DNA of 7,371 nucleotides from an uncultured Collinsella sp. (GTDB lineage: Bacteria; Actinomycetota; Coriobacteriia; Coriobacteriales; Coriobacteriaceae): NCBI GenBank assembly GCA_905213265.1, contig CAJMHR010000060.1:1-7371 (forward strand). Direction: 5' to 3'. Under the pieces are notes generated by a model that saw only the letters and a program-made list of their open reading frames with translations, was not told where the DNA came from and searched no databases. Numbering within the stretch: position 1 is the first letter of the stretch; every line of letters begins with the position of its first letter. The translations under genes and the position numbers were made by a program. Positions 4,813-7,371 of the stretch are shown in pieces.

Positions 4813-7371
4813 TTACTCCCCCAGCAGGGCCTTCTCGGGCGTGATCGGCAGCGAGCGAACCTGGTGGCCGGTGGCGTGTGCCACGGCCGAGGCCACGGCG
4901 GCGAGCGGCGTGTTGATGACGACCTCACCGATCGACTTGGCGCCAAACGGGCCCGTCGGCTCGTAGCTCGGCTCAAAGGCCACGCGAATACTGCCGATAT
5001 CCAGGCGCGTGGGCAACTTGTAGCTCATAAAGTTGCCGGTGCGCAGGCGGCCGCGGTCGTCGTGCTCGACGATCTCGTAGAGCGCGTGGCCAATGCCCTG
5101 GGCAATGCCGCCCTCGGCCTGGACGCGCGCGAGTGCCTCGTTGATTACAGTACCGCAGTCCACAGCCGCCGCATAATCCACCACGGTCACCTTGCCGGTG
5201 GCCTTATCGACCTCGACCTCGGCAATGCCGGCCATAAACGGCGGAGGCGAAACGGGCAGGCAGGCAGAGGCATGCGAGGTGAGAGCGTCTCCGCCCGCGA
5301 TGTTCTTGACGCACAGGTTGGCAAAGTCGCGCAGCGTGAGGTAGCGGTTCTGCTCGCGCGCGGCACGTTCGTCGGACAAGCGCACGTACTGACCATCAAA
5401 GACCACATCGGCGGCGTCCACGTCCCACATCTGGGCGGCCTTGGCGCAGATCTTCTCACGCAGCTCGGTCGCGGCGTTCTTGGCGGCAAGGCCCGTCACG
5501 TACGTGCCCGAGCTCGCGTACGAGCCGGCGTCGAACGGCGACACGTCGGTGTCCACGCCGCGCACCACGATAAGCGAGCTCTCCACGCCCAGCTCCTCGG
5601 CGGCAATCTGCGCCAGAATCGTGTCGACGCCCATGCCGTTATCGGTGGCGCCGGTGCCGATGGTAATGAAGCCGTCCTCTTCCAGGCGCATGTCGATGCC
5701 GGCGATGTCCACGTTGGAGATGCCCGAGCCCTGCATGGTGAGCGCACAGCCCAGAGCACGCACGCGGTCGCCCAGGTCCACGGCCAGCGGCTTGTCGCGC
5801 CAGCCGATCATGTCCATCGCGCGCAGCAGGCAGCGGTCGAGCGCGCAGGCGTTGAGCTTCTCGTTGTAGTACTGCGGCATAATCTCGCCCTCGTGAACCA
5901 TGTTCTTAAGACGCAGGTCGGCGGGATCCATGTGCAGCATGTCGGCGAGCTCGTTGACGGCACTCTCCACGGCAAACTGGCCCTGGGTGGCACCGTAGCC
6001 GCGATACGCACCGCCGCGGTTGGTATTGGTGTAGACGGCGTCCCAGCTAAAGCGGCTCGCCTTCACATGGTTGTAGATGGGCAGGCTCTTGTGGCCCGAA
6101 AGGCCGATCGTCGTGGTGGCATGCTCGCCATACGCGCCGGCGTTGGACAGCGTATGCAAATCGATGGCCGTGATGGTGCCGTCGTTCATGGCACCCAGCT
6201 TGACGGTCATCTGCATCTGATGGCGCGAGTTGCCCGCGGTGATGGTCTCCTCGCGGGAGTAGCAGCAGTAGCTCGGACGGCCGGTCTGCTGGGTGACGAA
6301 CGCAACGAAGATCTCGCAGCAGCCCGTCTGCTTGGAGCCAAAGCCACCGCCGATGCGCGGCTTAATGACCTGCACCTGCGACTGCGGAATGTCGAGCGAC
6401 TGCGCAACCATGCGGCGCACGTGGAAGGGCACCTGCGTAGAGGTGGTCACCGAGATGCGCCCAAACGCGTCGGTCGTCGCGAAGGCGCGGAAGGTCTCCA
6501 TGGGCGCGGTCTGCGTGGCCTGGCTGGTGTAGGTGCGGGTGAATACGATGTCGCTCTGGGCAAAGGCCTCGTCCAAGTCGCCAAAGTCGCTCGTGCCGCT
6601 GCATACCAAGTTGCGCGGGACGTCGCCGCCCTGCGGAAACATAAAGGTCACGTCGCCCTCGGGGTGAACCACGATGTCGTTATCGAGTGCCTGGGTAAAG
6701 TCGAGCAGCGGCTCGAGCACCTCGTAGTCGACCTTGATGAGCTTGAGCGCCCTGTCGGCGGCCTCCTCGGTCTCGGCGGCGACGATCGCCACCTCCTCGT
6801 TTTGGTAGCGCACGAGGTTCTCGAGGATCAGGCGGTCGTAGGGCGAAGGCTGTGGGTAGCTCTGGCCGGCGATGGTAAAGCGGCGCTTGGGCACGTCCTC
6901 GTAAGTGTAAACGCCCACCACGCCGGGCACCTTCAGGGCACGCGACGTATCGATGGAGCGGATCTTGGCGCGGGCATAGGGACTGCGCTTGAGCTTGACG
7001 ATGAGCGCGCCGGCGGGTACCAGGTCGCCCGTGTAGACGGGACGACCCTCGAGCAGGGCCTTCGAGTCCTTCTTGGGTTGCTTCTTGGTGATCTGCTTGT
7101 ACGCGACACCGTCGGAGCTCGTCTCGTTGACGGGCAGCTCAGGCATCTCAAAGCCCAACTGCACGCCGGACTCGTTGAGGAAGCGCACGATAGCGCGCAG
7201 CTGGCTCTCGTAGCCGCTGCAGCGGCAGAGGTTGCCGGCGAGCTGGCGCGAGAGTTCCTCGCGCGTGGCGACAAGGCTCGGGTCCTCCTTGGCGGCACGG
7301 GCGAGCGCCAGCACGTTCATGATGAGGCCGGGGGCGCAAAAACCGCACTGCTCGGCGCCTTCGGCAGCCAT
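4813..7371 (-). CDS. Molybdenum hydroxylase, [2Fe-2S] and molybdopterin domains fused (XdhD / Se-dependent xanthine dehydrogenase type), 5' end outside window
   Basis: Cytoplasmic xanthine oxidase family enzyme that hydroxylates an N-heterocycle or aldehyde with water-derived oxygen. 852 residues are visible. The ATG at the very edge is probably internal, because the first ferredoxin-like half is missing. Numbering from that Met, the second cluster domain has QCGFC (C9, C12) and CRC (C49, C51), then a Lys-rich linker (about 70-107) joins directly to the molybdopterin domain with no FAD domain. Cofactor and active-site elements are Q313 (STQVPF), GGGFGSKQ (341-348), AYRGYG (455-460), YASSGT (618-623) and the catalytic Glu E816 in GPFGAKSIGE. 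Gln348 stands where bovine xanthine dehydrogenase has Glu802. GGGFGSKQ, PSPxDR, the YASSGT block and the TPEK tail resemble remembered E. coli XdhD. Purine or related substrate is inferred; selenium use cannot be read from this gene. Followed by a strong terminator. Confidence 0.88.
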   Translation of the reverse strand: MAAEGAEQCGFCAPGLIMNVLALARAAKEDPSLVATREELSRQLAGNLCRCSGYESQLRAIVRFLNESGVQLGFEMPELPVNETSSDGVAYKQITKKQPKKDSKALLEGRPVYTGDLVPAGALIVKLKRSPYARAKIRSIDTSRALKVPGVVGVYTYEDVPKRRFTIAGQSYPQPSPYDRLILENLVRYQNEEVAIVAAETEEAADRALKLIKVDYEVLEPLLDFTQALDNDIVVHPEGDVTFMFPQGGDVPRNLVCSGTSDFGDLDEAFAQSDIVFTRTYTSQATQTAPMETFRAFATTDAFGRISVTTSTQVPFHVRRMVAQSLDIPQSQVQVIKPRIGGGFGSKQTGCCEIFVAFVTQQTGRPSYCCYSREETITAGNSRHQMQMTVKLGAMNDGTITAIDLHTLSNAGAYGEHATTTIGLSGHKSLPIYNHVKASRFSWDAVYTNTNRGGAYRGYGATQGQFAVESAVNELADMLHMDPADLRLKNMVHEGEIMPQYYNEKLNACALDRCLLRAMDMIGWRDKPLAVDLGDRVRALGCALTMQGSGISNVDIAGIDMRLEEDGFITIGTGATDNGMGVDTILAQIAAEELGVESSLIVVRGVDTDVSPFDAGSYASSGTYVTGLAAKNAATELREKICAKAAQMWDVDAADVVFDGQYVRLSDERAAREQNRYLTLRDFANLCVKNIAGGDALTSHASACLPVSPPPFMAGIAEVEVDKATGKVTVVDYAAAVDCGTVINEALARVQAEGGIAQGIGHALYEIVEHDDRGRLRTGNFMSYKLPTRLDIGSIRVAFEPSYEPTGPFGAKSIGEVVINTPLAAVASAVAHATGHQVRSLPITPEKALLGE

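Overview
This 7.4-kb window is ordinary-looking high-GC bacterial chromosome. All of its genes lie on the minus strand, so the transcription order runs from right to left. The base composition, the tig-clpP-clpX order and the character of the proteins fit an actinobacterium of the class Coriobacteriia (a Collinsella-like gut anaerobe). That placement is inferred from recognition alone, without a database search.

Layout in the direction of transcription: (1) 7371-4813, the 3' 2.5 kb of a molybdenum hydroxylase that fuses a [2Fe-2S] domain directly to the molybdopterin domain (XdhD / selenium-dependent xanthine dehydrogenase type). It is cut by the window edge and closed by a strong intrinsic terminator. 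(2) A class II tRNA-Leu(UAG) with its own extended -10 promoter. (3) The protein quality-control cluster tig (trigger factor), clpP (protease subunit) and clpX (AAA+ unfoldase). clpP and clpX are separated by a single base, and a 15-bp terminator hairpin follows clpX. (4) valS (valyl-tRNA synthetase), whose first 239 codons are present before the left edge.

The work of the window is protein synthesis and turnover. Trigger factor receives nascent chains at the ribosome exit tunnel, ClpX unfolds tagged or damaged proteins into the ClpP barrel, and tRNA-Leu and ValRS serve translation. The molybdenum hydroxylase is a separate catabolic unit, probably for purines or related N-heterocycles.

The most unusual element is in the valS leader: a perfect 26-bp inverted repeat (740-765 / 830-855) that encloses a second perfect 10-bp hairpin. 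It does not resemble a T-box and has no U-tract, so it is either a lineage-specific leader structure or a MITE-like repeat. Other points of note are a non-ATG start for tig, supported by a perfect AGGAGG and by register with E. coli trigger factor; an eroded PPIase pocket in trigger factor; an acidic insertion in ClpX; and a structured clpP leader. I see no CRISPR array, insertion sequence or phage gene, and no convincing new multi-gene system.
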